From assembly GCF_023078275.1 (NCBI RefSeq), contig NC_062990.1, positions 13,531,549-13,595,548 on the forward strand: a stretch of DNA of 64,000 nt, given 5' to 3'. The notes beneath the pieces are model-generated. The model searched no databases and had not been told where the DNA came from. It worked only from the letters and a program-made list of their open reading frames with translations. The number at the start of each line of letters is the position of its first letter. The first letter of the stretch is position 1. The stretch comes from Leguminivora glycinivorella (lineage: Eukaryota > Arthropoda > Insecta > Lepidoptera > Tortricidae). Below, piece after piece: positions 1 to 10,200 of this stretch. The position numbers and the translations under genes were made by a program.

Positions 1-386
1 TACCGATACCGTTGCGTAAAATTCATGATAATATTTTTCCCCTCACTAGCTCGGAAACACGTGTTTTGTCCTTTAATGCGGGTAAAAACGCATTTATCCA
101 CTAGTGGGTTTGTGTGGGTTTGATTAAAGTGGGTGAATCTAGTGATGAAGATGATTTACCACCTGTGGAACTAAGTTTTGTGTTACACACATGTGCAAAT
201 TTATTTTACTTCTCGTGTGTTGGAAAACGCTCGCTTCGCTCGTGGTTCTATTCTCACTATAGAATCCTTTCACTTGCTCGTTTTTCAATTCCACACTCTG
301 TGTTAAAATAAAATACAACTTTGGACCCTTGTATAACAAATAACTATTGCACTTTCGTATCTACTTAATAAAACTGTTTATATTAC

Positions 387-425
387 CTTTGCATTTTTTG
401 TTCCTGTCAAAAGATGTGGTTTGCG
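387..425 (-). CDS. Gene A exon RKPHLLTGTKNAK
   Basis: The 39-nt phase-0 exon has acceptor TTTTTTTTACAG and donor GTAATA. It aligns residue for residue with the 39-nt exons of B (20415-20453) and C (37698-37736), sharing the LTGxKN core. This is the best evidence that A belongs to the same family. Confidence 0.8.
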
Positions 426-3400
426 CTGTAAAAAAAACAAGCAAACTACATTTTTTTTTATTACAAATGGGCTTACTCATTACCTAATAGACAAGGACTT
501 TTATTGTTGATCCACTTCTAGCTCATTTTATACTGGAACGTCATAGCTAAATAACTATGCTTAACTATGATATATCCAGTATAAAATGAGTTAGAAGTGG
601 ATCAACAATAGGCTACTTGACCCTTTTTAGGGTTCCGTAGTCAACTAGGAACCCTTATAGTTTCGCCATGTCTGTCTGTCCGTCCGTCCGTCCGTCCGTC
701 CGTCCGTCCGTCCGTCCGTCCGTCCGTCCGTCCGTCCGTCCGTCCGTCCGTCCGCGGATAATCTCAGTAACCGTTAGCACTAGAAAGCTGAAATTTGGTA
801 CCAATATGTATATCAATCACGCCAACAAAGTGCAAAAATAAAAAATGGAAAAAAATGTTTTATTAGGGTACCCCCCCTACATGTAAAGTGGGGGCTGATA
901 TTTTTTTTCATTCTAACCCCAACATGTGATATATTGTTGGATAGGTATTTAAAAATGAATAAGGGTTTACTAAGATCGTTTTTTTATAATATTAATATTT
1001 TCGGAAATAATCGCTCCTAAAGAAAAAAAAAAGTGCGTCCCCCCCCACTAACTTTTGAACCATATGTTTAAAAAATATGAAAAAAATCACAAAAGTAGAA
1101 CTTTATAAAGACTTTCTAGGAAAATTGTTTTGAACTTGATAGGTTCAGTAGTTTTTGAGAAAAATACTGAAAACTACGGAACCCTACACTGAGCGTGGCC
1201 CGACACGCTCTTGGCCGGTTTTTTTAAAGTCTGTCTTATATGATTAAGTACTGTTCAAATAACGGAAATAAAATATTACCATATTTTATTATGACAAAAA
1301 CAGCAGAAAATATTTTTAAGTATACTTTTACGTAATCAGGCGCAGTCATGTATAGATTATCTGTGCGTCAGGTCATTTTATTCGAAAACAACATTTTGTA
1401 ACTTTTTAAGTATGAAGGCATAAACTTCAATATGTCAGTGATTGTTTTGACATGCAGTAAGGTTCGAATTCAATGACGTCACTTCAACGCTGACAACGTT
1501 TTCGGTGGCTAAAATAAATAAAAAAATACGCATATTTTTAATCGAAAATACATAGTCAAAATACACTTTTTATACCCAAAATCTATAAAGATGTTTTTTT
1601 TTATGTCAAATATTACAAAATACAATAATTTACTGTGCTAAATTCGATATGAGTCTAGTAGCCTGTTTAGAGGAGCTTAGTTTATATTTTTTTTAACTAA
1701 TAGCAAATTATTTACCTCCAACTGTAAAATAAAATAGATAAATGTAATAAAATGTTGCTTTAAGTATTACATGTGTATGTAAAACACGTATTCCTTGATT
1801 TCCACATCAAAAGGAGAGAACCTTTTGATGTTTCTATCATGCTTATCCAATGTTAGGTTTAAATACCTATTAAGAGGCCTAACGCCTTGGAAAGATACTT
1901 CAAGGGTCAATCGCAGAAAATTTGTACCTTTTGGATTTCGTAACGAAACTGATGAATTTTGTAACGAAACTGATAAAATAAAAGCATCTATCAGTATGGA
2001 AAAAAATTGAGTTGAAACTCAAATTATGAAGAAAGTATAATTATAGAATTATTTAGAATAGCTAATTTCAACTAACTTTTGGTTAAGTATATATTATATA
2101 ACACGTTGATCTTAATTTGAGCAAGTAAAAGGGCCAAAACTTGAATTTATTGCGTGTAGTAATATTAACGAGGGAAAAACCGTTTTTTTTTTTTAAAATT
2201 TGGTCCATTTCGGGTGAATTTTGAGTTGAGATTTATCCATAAAAAGTCACTAAGGTACTATCACCTGCAAAAGCGCATGGCGAATTTATCAATGAATTCA
2301 TTCATAATTTCTCCATGCACTTTTGCTGCAGATAGTACATCTAAGCGTTGCCAACCTATAAGAAACTTGATCACTCCTTTTTGCTGTGTTAGGTATACAG
2401 CAAAAACGAGTGTACAAGTTCTAAGGAGGTTTTGGGTTGCCGACGACTCAAAAGACAAAAGACCGAATAAATAAGTTCCGTAGGTGCTTCCGTCACCAGC
2501 ACACCGCACCCTTACTCACCGGCAGGAACACAACACTATGATTAGGGTCTAGTGCTATTTGGCTGTGGTCTTCTGTAAGGTCTTTTATGTTATTAGATCG
2601 CAATAGACCTGTCTTACTTGTCTTAGCAAGTTACAAGGAGAGAAAATATTATGATTTACGTTACATCACACTGAAGAAGTACTAAACTTACGAGCGTTAT
2701 TTAGGGAATAAAGCCTCTTAATTCGCTTTAGATAAGTAGGTAACTTACATCATCGAGTTGTTGTTCAACATCCTCCAGGGTATTTATTTCATGTGAACTT
2801 CCTTCGCCTTCGCCCTGAACAGAAAAAAATAAACCTGTAATGTATTACGATACACGTGCAGAAAGGAGGAAGTTTGAAAAGAATAGCAATAAATTAAAAC
2901 ACGACCGAAGAGTGTTTTAATTCGACACGAGTTTCGAATTTCCTCTTCGTACGTGTATCTTACGACGTTTTTCAGTTCATTGGACCTTTGACAACTAGCG
3001 CTTACGCGTTAGAAAGAGATAAAAAGTAGCCTATGTCACTCTTCATCCCTTCAACTATCTCCATTCAAAAAATCACGTCAATTCGTCGCCCATTTTTGCC
3101 GTGAAAGACGGACAAACAAACAGACGATGTTAGTATGGATGTATATATTTTTAAACTTCAAAAAATTCTGCCGATGATAATAAGTTTAGAATTTATATTA
3201 AACATTAGAAAAAAATAGGTACAGCCTTGATTAAGAATTGAAGTTCCATTCTCAGTAACACTTTTTAAATAGTTTTCTAAGTCATATTGGTTTGTAGATG
3301 TCGCTAGGAGCATGTAGCTATTTTTGAAAATTATTACGATTGCATTCAGTATAACTTACCATTTCATCCCCAAGTTTTTTTTTATTCTACACGAACAAAA

Positions 3401-5088
3401 ATTATGATCAAATACATATACACTCCGAGTAGGATAAATAAATATAAGTTAAAAAAACGTAGCTCTGAAACTTCCATAAATTTTAACAGACAGCAGCCTT
3501 TATGCTCAATTCTCTTTGAAAATGACGTAGTAGATAAATTGACATAGATATCATAAACGAATCGGCGGGCGAAGACCTGGGTTCGATTCCCAGCTCGGCC
3601 ACCAGTGGGCCTTGTCGTTTTTTCTTTGGTGTATACGATCTAACTGATGGGGTTCACTATTGTGTTGCAGAAACTTTTTTCGCATATATTTGATTTGGCA
3701 GAAGTCACGTTTGGCAGAAACACCTTACGCAGAATATGCTTTGGCATAAATAATTTCGCAGATTTTTATAATACCGATTCGTACGTTGGCATAATTTTGA
3801 TGAGCATAATAGTCTTCTAGTCAAATAGCACTTTCAATATTTGTGCATAATATTTAGGCGGCATAAAGTTGAAATTTGCTTCTTGATAGCGAGTCAGATA
3901 TTTTGGGGATGCAAGATACTTAACACTACTCCTCGCTTCGCTCGTCGTCGTACCTAACGGGGCCTCTGGGGCTGTGTTTCATTTTCGATAGAGTGTCATA
4001 ATTCTGCTGTAGTAATAGTATGCTATACAATTATTATGGTACATACAATTATGCTAAATCAAAGTCGACTAAAGTAATATTCTGGAAAACAGTATTATGC
4101 CAAATGTATTGTATGCCTGGTAGTAATAATGTCAACTAAGTTTTCTACAAAATTACCATTCGACCGAAAGTGTTTCTGCGAAACATGTTATGCGAAGTGT
4201 GTTTCTGACCAAAATTATTCTGCCAGATGAAGGTGGACTAAACAGAAGTCCATTTTTTTTAATGTAGTCGTCATCCCTATTAGATTTGTTCCATAATTCC
4301 ATTCATGTTTTAAAATGTTACTTACATGATTGAGTTTCTGATACTCGAACATTGGATGTCGATAACGATCAGGAAACAATGGATAGAAGGCAGCCATCTA
4401 TTAAAAAAAAAAAACAAAGTGAGTGGATGTTTGGACTTGAAAGTTTTTACATTATCTATACGTCTGACTGACTGACTGATTCCTCAACGCAGAGCCGAAA
4501 ATACAATTAATTTATTAATTACATACTAGAAATATTATATTTAGATAATCTCGGTCGACAATCAAAAAAAGTCTTATTAATTGAGAGTAATTATTTTTTG
4601 AAATCTGGCCAAGCAACAATGTACACCACACTATCCAATTAATTTGACATGACATAAACGTTATTTCGAATGACGTAATTAGGTAGGTACGCTAATTGAT
4701 GCGGAAATAATATTTACATACAAAAAATCTCATTTATAAAAAAACATGTAGTTAGGCTCCTTAGGTCCGATACTAATCGTCATTAAGATATTCCCCGCAT
4801 GTAATGCACAATTGCACACGCTGTATAAAAAAAATCCCGGGTGAATAGGTACCAAAGCGAATGTGAAGTTTTTTCGTCAATGGTAGTTTCGCTTTTCTTA
4901 CATCCCTTTTATATAACCCTTTTGTCCTTTTAGCCCCTTTAGCCCTTTTAGACCTTTAACTTTAGCCCTTTAAGGCCCTTTTATTTGTTAAAATAGCTCA
5001 CTTCATCACTATCATCAGGAAAATTAAATGGTCGTTGCCATCGGGCCAGTGCAAACGCCACAAGACATAGGAACAAAAACACACGCAT
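387..5088 (-). CDS. Gene A: micro-exon secreted protein, 3'-truncated by the window edge
   Basis: This gene has no recognised family. Exons read on the minus strand are 5002-5088, 4326-4397, 3360-3386 (tentative), 2749-2814, 1716-1721 and 387-425, each bounded by AG/GT and each a multiple of 3. The peptides are a signal sequence starting MRVFLFLCLVAFALA, then MAAFYPLFPDRYRH..., NKKKLGDEM, GEGEGSSHEINTLEDVEQQL-DD, LE and RKPHLLTGTKNAK. The last peptide matches KQPQLLTGSKNNK of gene B and QQPQRLTGSKNKK of gene C. The two-residue LE exon occupies the slot of LA in B and C. The other exons are diverged, and A is clearly the most distant member of the array. The remaining 3' exons should lie left of position 1. 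A secreted product is inferred from the signal peptide alone. Confidence 0.72.
501..610. repeat. Inverted repeat (hairpin MITE)
   Basis: Arms of about 36 bp, starting TTATTGTTGATCCACTTCTA, lie at 501-537 and 575-610 with a 37-bp loop, nearly perfect. Confidence 0.75.
628..1226 (+). mobile_element. Non-autonomous repeat with (TCCG)n tract
   Basis: It starts AGGGTTCCGTAGTCAACTAG and ends TGGCCCGACACGCTCTTGGC then CGG plus a T-run. The tetranucleotide tract spans about 671-754. A near-identical copy is at 12248-12798. Confidence 0.8.
671..754 (+). repeat. (TCCG)n microsatellite
   Basis: About 20 tandem TCCG/CGTC units are preceded by TCTG variants, within the repeat at 628-1226. Confidence 0.9.
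1716..1721 (-). CDS. Gene A 6-nt micro-exon (LE)
   Basis: The six bases TTGGAG sit between ATTTTACAG and GTAAAT. They match the 6-nt slots TTGGCG of B (20899-20904) and CTGGCG of C (39474-39479), in the same order relative to the LTG exon. Confidence 0.55.
2240..2515 (-). mobile_element. Partial reversed copy of the repeat at 28850-29100
   Basis: The plus strand shows AGCAAAAACGAGTGTACAAG and CTTCCGTCACCAGCACACCG, the reverse complements of segments in the other copy. It is an intron of gene A. Confidence 0.55.
2749..2814 (-). CDS. Gene A exon GEGEGSSHEI...QQLDD
   Basis: The 66-nt exon has acceptor TTCTGTTCAG and donor GTAAGTTAC. It encodes 22 residues beginning GEGEGSSHEINTLEDVEQ and ending QLDD. 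Its end resembles KKQIDD of the 90-nt exon in B and C, with the same donor context, so it probably occupies the same slot. Confidence 0.75.
2990..3150 (+). mobile_element. LINE/RTE-like 3' scrap
   Basis: CGCGTTAGAAAGAGATAAAA and AGCCTATGTCACTC match 48965-49152, which ends TTATAATATTAGTATGGAT. It is a frequent lepidopteran repeat tail. Confidence 0.55.
3555..3640 (+). mobile_element. tRNA-like SINE fragment
   Basis: A B-box (CTGGGTTCGATTCCCAGC) is followed by TCGGCCACCAGTGGGCCTTG. A reversed copy lies at 13080-13130. Confidence 0.55.
4326..4397 (-). CDS. Gene A exon 2
   Basis: The 72-nt exon encodes MAAFYPLFPDRYRHPMFEYQ followed by KLNH. The acceptor is a long T-run followed by AATAG, and the donor is GTAAGTAAC. 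It is aromatic- and arginine-rich and has no counterpart seen in B or C, where this position holds single-codon exons. Confidence 0.7.
5002..5088 (-). CDS. Gene A first coding exon, signal peptide
   Basis: The exon encodes MRVFLFLCLVAFALA followed by RWQRPFNFPDDSDE and ends at a GTGAGC donor. The hydrophobic core VFLFLCLVAFALA is a clear signal peptide, probably cut after ALA. An in-frame upstream ATG at 5121 lies between the TATA box and the expected transcription start, so the internal MRVF start is preferred. It also matches the MRVS starts of genes B and C. Confidence 0.8.
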
Positions 5089-5103
5089 GTCGACAGACAA
5101 AAA

Positions 5104-5134
5104 ACTTTGCAACTTAGACATTTCCGTTTATATA
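5104..5134 (-). promoter_or_regulatory. Gene A core promoter (TATA box)
   Basis: A TATATAAA box on the minus strand at 5127-5134 predicts a transcription start near 5104, 16 nt before the MRVF start codon. The upstream block found in genes B and C is not adjacent here. A diverged version lies at about 5999-6080, with a MITE at 5206-5695 in between. Confidence 0.55.
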
Positions 5135-5205
5135 TCCGTGAAACTATTGAATAATACATTCATTTGTAAGGACGTGGCGGGCACCAATAAGTGTACTTGA
5201 GTGTA

Positions 5206-5695
5206 TAGCTGGGCATTAACTCGTTAATCCGTCAATTATTAACTATCGTAGTTAACATTTCGATTAACGGATTAACTTTTAAGTTAACTTTAAAAATGTT
5301 AACGGATTCGTTAACTTCAATGAAATTTCTTCGAAACCGTTAAGCGTTAATCCAGCAGAAGAAACACGATACAACAGTTCAATAGGCTTGCTGTACTTCG
5401 GTCTTTTATAGTAATATATTACATTATAGTGCATTATTGATTCAACTAAATACCTATACTAAATTTTACTTGTTAACGGATTATAGATTAACTTTAACTT
5501 TCGTTGAATTTGCCGAAATGTATCGCTTTAACGATTAACGAAGTTAACTTTTTTATTAACGGATTAGCGATTATCGAAGTAACGAAACTATTTGTAAATA
5601 TTTGTTATTTTTTTCTTAAATAAGTGAATTATTGTTATTCTTTTGAGAAATAAAGATCTTTAAACCGAACTATTTGATTAACGGTGCCCAGCTAT
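5206..5695. mobile_element. AT-rich MITE (TTAACG family)
   Basis: The ends TAGCTGGGCA and TGCCCAGCTA are inverted, and the interior is full of GTTAACG/CGTTAAT motifs. It lies upstream of the gene A TATA box. A reversed copy is at 15772-16306 in gene B. Confidence 0.7.
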
Positions 5696-7164
5696 GCTTT
5701 AGTGCATGCTCATATTGGACGCGCAATCAAATATTTCTAACCTATGTAGTACTACTTTTATTTTTTCTGTGTTATCATTCCACCAAGGCGCGACAAACAA
5801 GAATGTACAACAGCCTACATTATATGAATTAATTTAATTTATCTATCATTCAAGGCAACAAATGACCCACAATGGTTAACACTTACGCAGTATTGAAAAT
5901 TTAAAAGCTAATTGTTGGTATAACATAAAAACAGAAGGTAGACAACACAAGATTGCCTTGTTCTTACTTTTTAAATCATTGTTTATAACAAAGTTAAATA
6001 TGTCAAATTTAACAGAAAATAATCAATTCTTTATGAAATTCTTAAGTTAATGAGCAATTACTAAATTAATTAACTAATTAATACGCAGTGGTTGATTAAG
6101 GTGAGGTTAATCATGAAAAAATTATACTGTTACCTTCTTTGTCTCTAGTGACTTTGAGAATATTAACTGTTGTATAAAAAGCTCTATATTTACATGAACA
6201 TATTCTTATATATTTACCACCCGTTCATAATTTTATTTATTTGCGCGAAATTTCTTTTCGTGCAAATTTTATTTCTGGGGATCGATTTTTGAATTTTGAA
6301 CGTAGGAATTCGCCGTTCGAAAGTCTGTGAAAAACGACGTAATTCTATTTTTGAAAACGGACGGCTAGTCATTTTAAAACTAGTGGTAATGACCACTCGT
6401 TTTCAATTCTGTTAGTAGAATTTAAATCGTAATAGTGGAGATATTATTGAACGAATTTTACGAAATCGAATGGCTGAGATTCAAAAATCGGCCCCCTGGA
6501 TATTAATATTTGTGGGTTGGTAATCAGAATAAGTATGAAAGTATGGTACGCAGCGGCAGAAAAAAATAAATTTGGCAAGTTGGCAATCATATGAGAATAA
6601 ATTGAAGTGGAAACGCTACGTGGCTTTTCGAACGCCTGTCTTTGTGTGTGTCTGTCTGTGGCATTGTAGATCCCGAACTAATGAACCGATTTAGTTTTTT
6701 TTTGTCTGAAAGCTGAGTTAGTCAGGAGTGTTCTTAGCCATGTTTCATGAAAATCGGTTTACTAGGTCGCGGTCGGGGTTTTTTTTTTTTAATTTTGTTA
6801 TTTTTTTGTTTTATATTTATTTATAATATTAGCTTCCATAGAAAATTTCAGCTGCCTAGGACTTCAGGTGGTCCCTAAATATTTTTCATCACACTTGCAC
6901 TCTAAATAAGCTATTACATGCAGGCTGAGCGTGAGTTATAGAAAAAAATTACTCTCCCAAGGGAGTTATAAAATATCTACCATATCCAATTTATTTAAAT
7001 CTTTTCACATATTTCTTATATTGCAAATCTGATGAAAAACATTGTAAGTAACTAGTGGCGTAACAATATTTCAAACTCGAGTCGCTCGTGGAAGTTGAAT
7101 ATTGTTATTAATAAGTGCTGGATTTTCATTTAAATGGTAGTAGGTTCATAAAAAGACGAATAAC

Positions 7165-7236
7165 ACACAAATAAAGTTATTTATTTATTTATTGAATGCT
7201 CGACTTAATAAATGAAGCAGTAGAATCCACCAGGCA
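7165..7236 (-). other. Gene B 3' UTR exon with poly(A) signals
   Basis: The acceptor is TTCAG at 7237-7239, followed by TGCCTGGTGGATTCTACTGC. Overlapping AATAAA signals lie at 7180-7193. The same unit occurs in C (24745-24829) and D (49372-49456), always 1.4-2.1 kb downstream of the stop-codon exon. The cleavage site is estimated. Confidence 0.65.
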
Positions 7237-10200
7237 CTGAAAAAGAAATGTATTTTTAATAATATTTAATAAAAGTATATATTTTTTAATGATAATTGGG
7301 CTTAGGCACTGGTCCCATCGCGAGCTAGTAAGCTATGAGCTATCGGCTTCAAAAACGAACAAAAGATAAGCACTCCCGTGCAAATAAAAGAGACACGGCG
7401 ATTTTGATAGCTCACCGCTGGGCGAGTAACTATAAACATCGCCGTGTCTCTTTTATTTACACGGGAGTGATTATCTTTTGTTCGTTTTTATAGCCGATAG
7501 CTCATAGCTTACTAGCTCGCGGTGGGACCAGTGCCTTACTCTTGGCCACTGACTATCCAAAGCCGTGGCCAAAGCAAAGACGTGGCCTGCGATGGAGTGA
7601 GCCCGCCCAGAAGATGCCTGTTCACACTAGATTTAAGGCAACCTTCACTTTATTCAGAAAATAATTACAACCTTCCTCATTTTCTCAAAGATTCAAAAAC
7701 GTAGAGTTCGTGTTGAGGTTTAATGTCTACATATAGACCGCCAACCAAATATTGTCACTAGAAAAAGGCGGCAAATTTGAAAAATCGCGGGCTAGCAACA
7801 CTAGTTTTGAAAATCGGTGGAAATTCGCGTGTCATTTGTATCTTATCTGTGGAAATCTCCGTCCTACCAAAAAGAGAAATAACTAGCACATATCCGTCCC
7901 TTTTTAATACATTATCTAATTCGTAAGGAAGGAGCGAGCCCCTTGAAAAAAAAATATCTGTGGCTATTCGACGTACATTGCTGGTTTTTGTTCGTTTCAT
8001 AGGGATACCATACTTTAGTTTGATATACATTGCTACTGCCAAAATTTGGTTGACAGGCTATATTAGCTAGTTCGGCCGTAGTAACTTTCCTTAATTTCTC
8101 AAGGCTGATTGTTATACATGTGTTAGAAAATACTGTAAGGAAATAATAATCATAATTTCCTGATCATTTCCACCAAAAAATTAAAAAAAATCTTTTTTTG
8201 AAACTTCATATTTTTAATTCTGTTGGCCTCAGAAAACACAGTGGTTAATCTTTCGATGTCTCAAGTTACACTGTGTATTTAATATTTGCTCATGTACATA
8301 CATTAATCACGCCTGTATCCCATAAAGGGGTAGGCAGAGCACATGAACTACGAAGTTTCAGTGCCAGTCTTGGCAAAAAGCGGTTGAAAGAAATCCAAAT
8401 TGTGTCATTGCAGTGACAGGTTGCCAGCCTCTCGCCTATTACATTAAAAATATATATTTATAAGAACAACAAATAGGTCAACATTTACATATGAAAACAC
8501 AAGAAATTATATCCCCTATTTATCCTATCCTCGCCCATTTGCTCATGTAAATTAATTATTTCTACAGCTTGTTTATATTAAGGGTTAAATTGAGTAAGGG
8601 TTAAAGCGAGACACTGGCAACCTGTCACTGCAATGTCACAATTTACGTTTTCTTGCAACTCCTTTTTTGCCAAGAGTGGCACTGAAACTTACTGTTTACC
8701 CTTTAAGGGATTGAGGCGTGATTGTATGGCCGCCTTAACATCTGTGAGTTTTACCGCTTACGTAAGCGACTTATGCAAAATTTTCAAATGTAAATGGTTT
8801 TTATAAGCAGCTTACGGTAAGTTTTGACTACTTTCGTAAGCTGAAAACTTTCAAGTGTAAATGGGTACGAGTTTGCTTATATGGAAGCGACTCACAGCAA
8901 GTTTTGGACTTACGAATAAGTAACAAGGGCGGTAGTTTTTTTTCTTCTCAACTTTGGTTGCTTGCAACAATGTAAACTTCCAGTAGGTTGAAAATCACAA
9001 AACTTCCGTAAGCTTTTCATTAGTGTAAATGGATCCATAGGTTGCTGCAGGTGTAATTGTGGCTGTATATGGTTGGTTTTAGTGTCACGCGGACCGATCC
9101 GGACTGGACTAATAATGTTTTAAGTTCAGCGGGCGTAGCACACTACTTGGATAAACTTTATCGCAACAGTGCGTCCCTACCGCACTTACAAATAGTGCGA
9201 AAAGGACGGCCTGACGTTATATCCTTTATCAAGCGACCGTGCTTGCCTGCAGACAACATCATCATACAAATTGGTCGTGCGGATAATTTCCCCGCGGTCA
9301 GTCCGCGTGAAATCAGGCCTAAGGCGTGATTGTATGTATGTCTGTAGGTACCTCAGTCCTCAGAGAGCCTTCTCCTGACTAAGGCAGTACTGTCTACTGC
9401 GGGGTGTAAACAGACACATCTTTTTCTTGGAGCCGTATCCGAGTCCATTTCCTTGCATCTTTTGTGGTCCGCTGTCGCTGTCGTCTGTCGATGTCGATTC
9501 GTCGTCAACGGCCTGAACGTAAAATTTATATTAAGACGCTACAGGAGCGAAAATGCTGAAATGGAAAGGAACCTCCTTTTCATTTAGGGAATTCTAGTTT
9601 AATATACTAGTGTTATTAACTAGATTTACGAAAAAAAATGTCCTGTGAGAACAACTCAGTAAAAAGATATTGCGAAAAAAATCTTTAAAATCGAGTCACC
9701 ACTCTCGACTGTCCTTCTTCAAAACTTAATTATTCGTAACGAAATTTGAGAATCTGTATAACAATGAAATAATCTGTGTCGGACTTTATCCTCCCTGGTT
9801 TTTGAAGCTAAAGCAATATTTTTTTCAACACAGATTATCATTATTTTCATCTCTGTCGGACCGTTTTTCTTTTTTCGGTATTCTTATTTTTAAAGGCACT
9901 TCAAAATTTTGTAAAAACTGCCTAATTGATTATGCCGCAAAAAAGGTGTGATGTTCCAAATTTATAACGATTAGCTAAAAAAACTAAACAGTCTGACACA
10001 GACAATTTCATTGTTATTCAGATTCTCATATTTCGTTAGGAAAATTAAGTTTTGGAGGAGGAAACAGTGGAGAGCGGTACCTCTATTTTAAAGATTATTT
10101 CGCAATTTCTAGTCGGGAACACGAGTATATTTAACTAAAATTCCCAGATCGAAAGAGGGGGCTCCTTTCCATTTCAGCAATTTTGCTCCTATAAAAAAAA

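Noticed and set aside
671..754. CRISPR-like regular repeats
   Set aside because: It is a simple tetranucleotide microsatellite without spacers, in a eukaryotic genome.
1795..2010. 71-codon plus-strand frame as a small gene
   Set aside because: It lies in an intron of gene A with no start context, splice partner or recognisable domain.
3555..3640. Functional tRNA gene
   Set aside because: Only a B-box and part of an acceptor-like region are present, with no cloverleaf. It is a SINE fragment.
9057..9329. 90-codon plus-strand frame as a gene
   Set aside because: It coincides with a TIR element and LINE-like sequence, and no homology or gene signals are seen.
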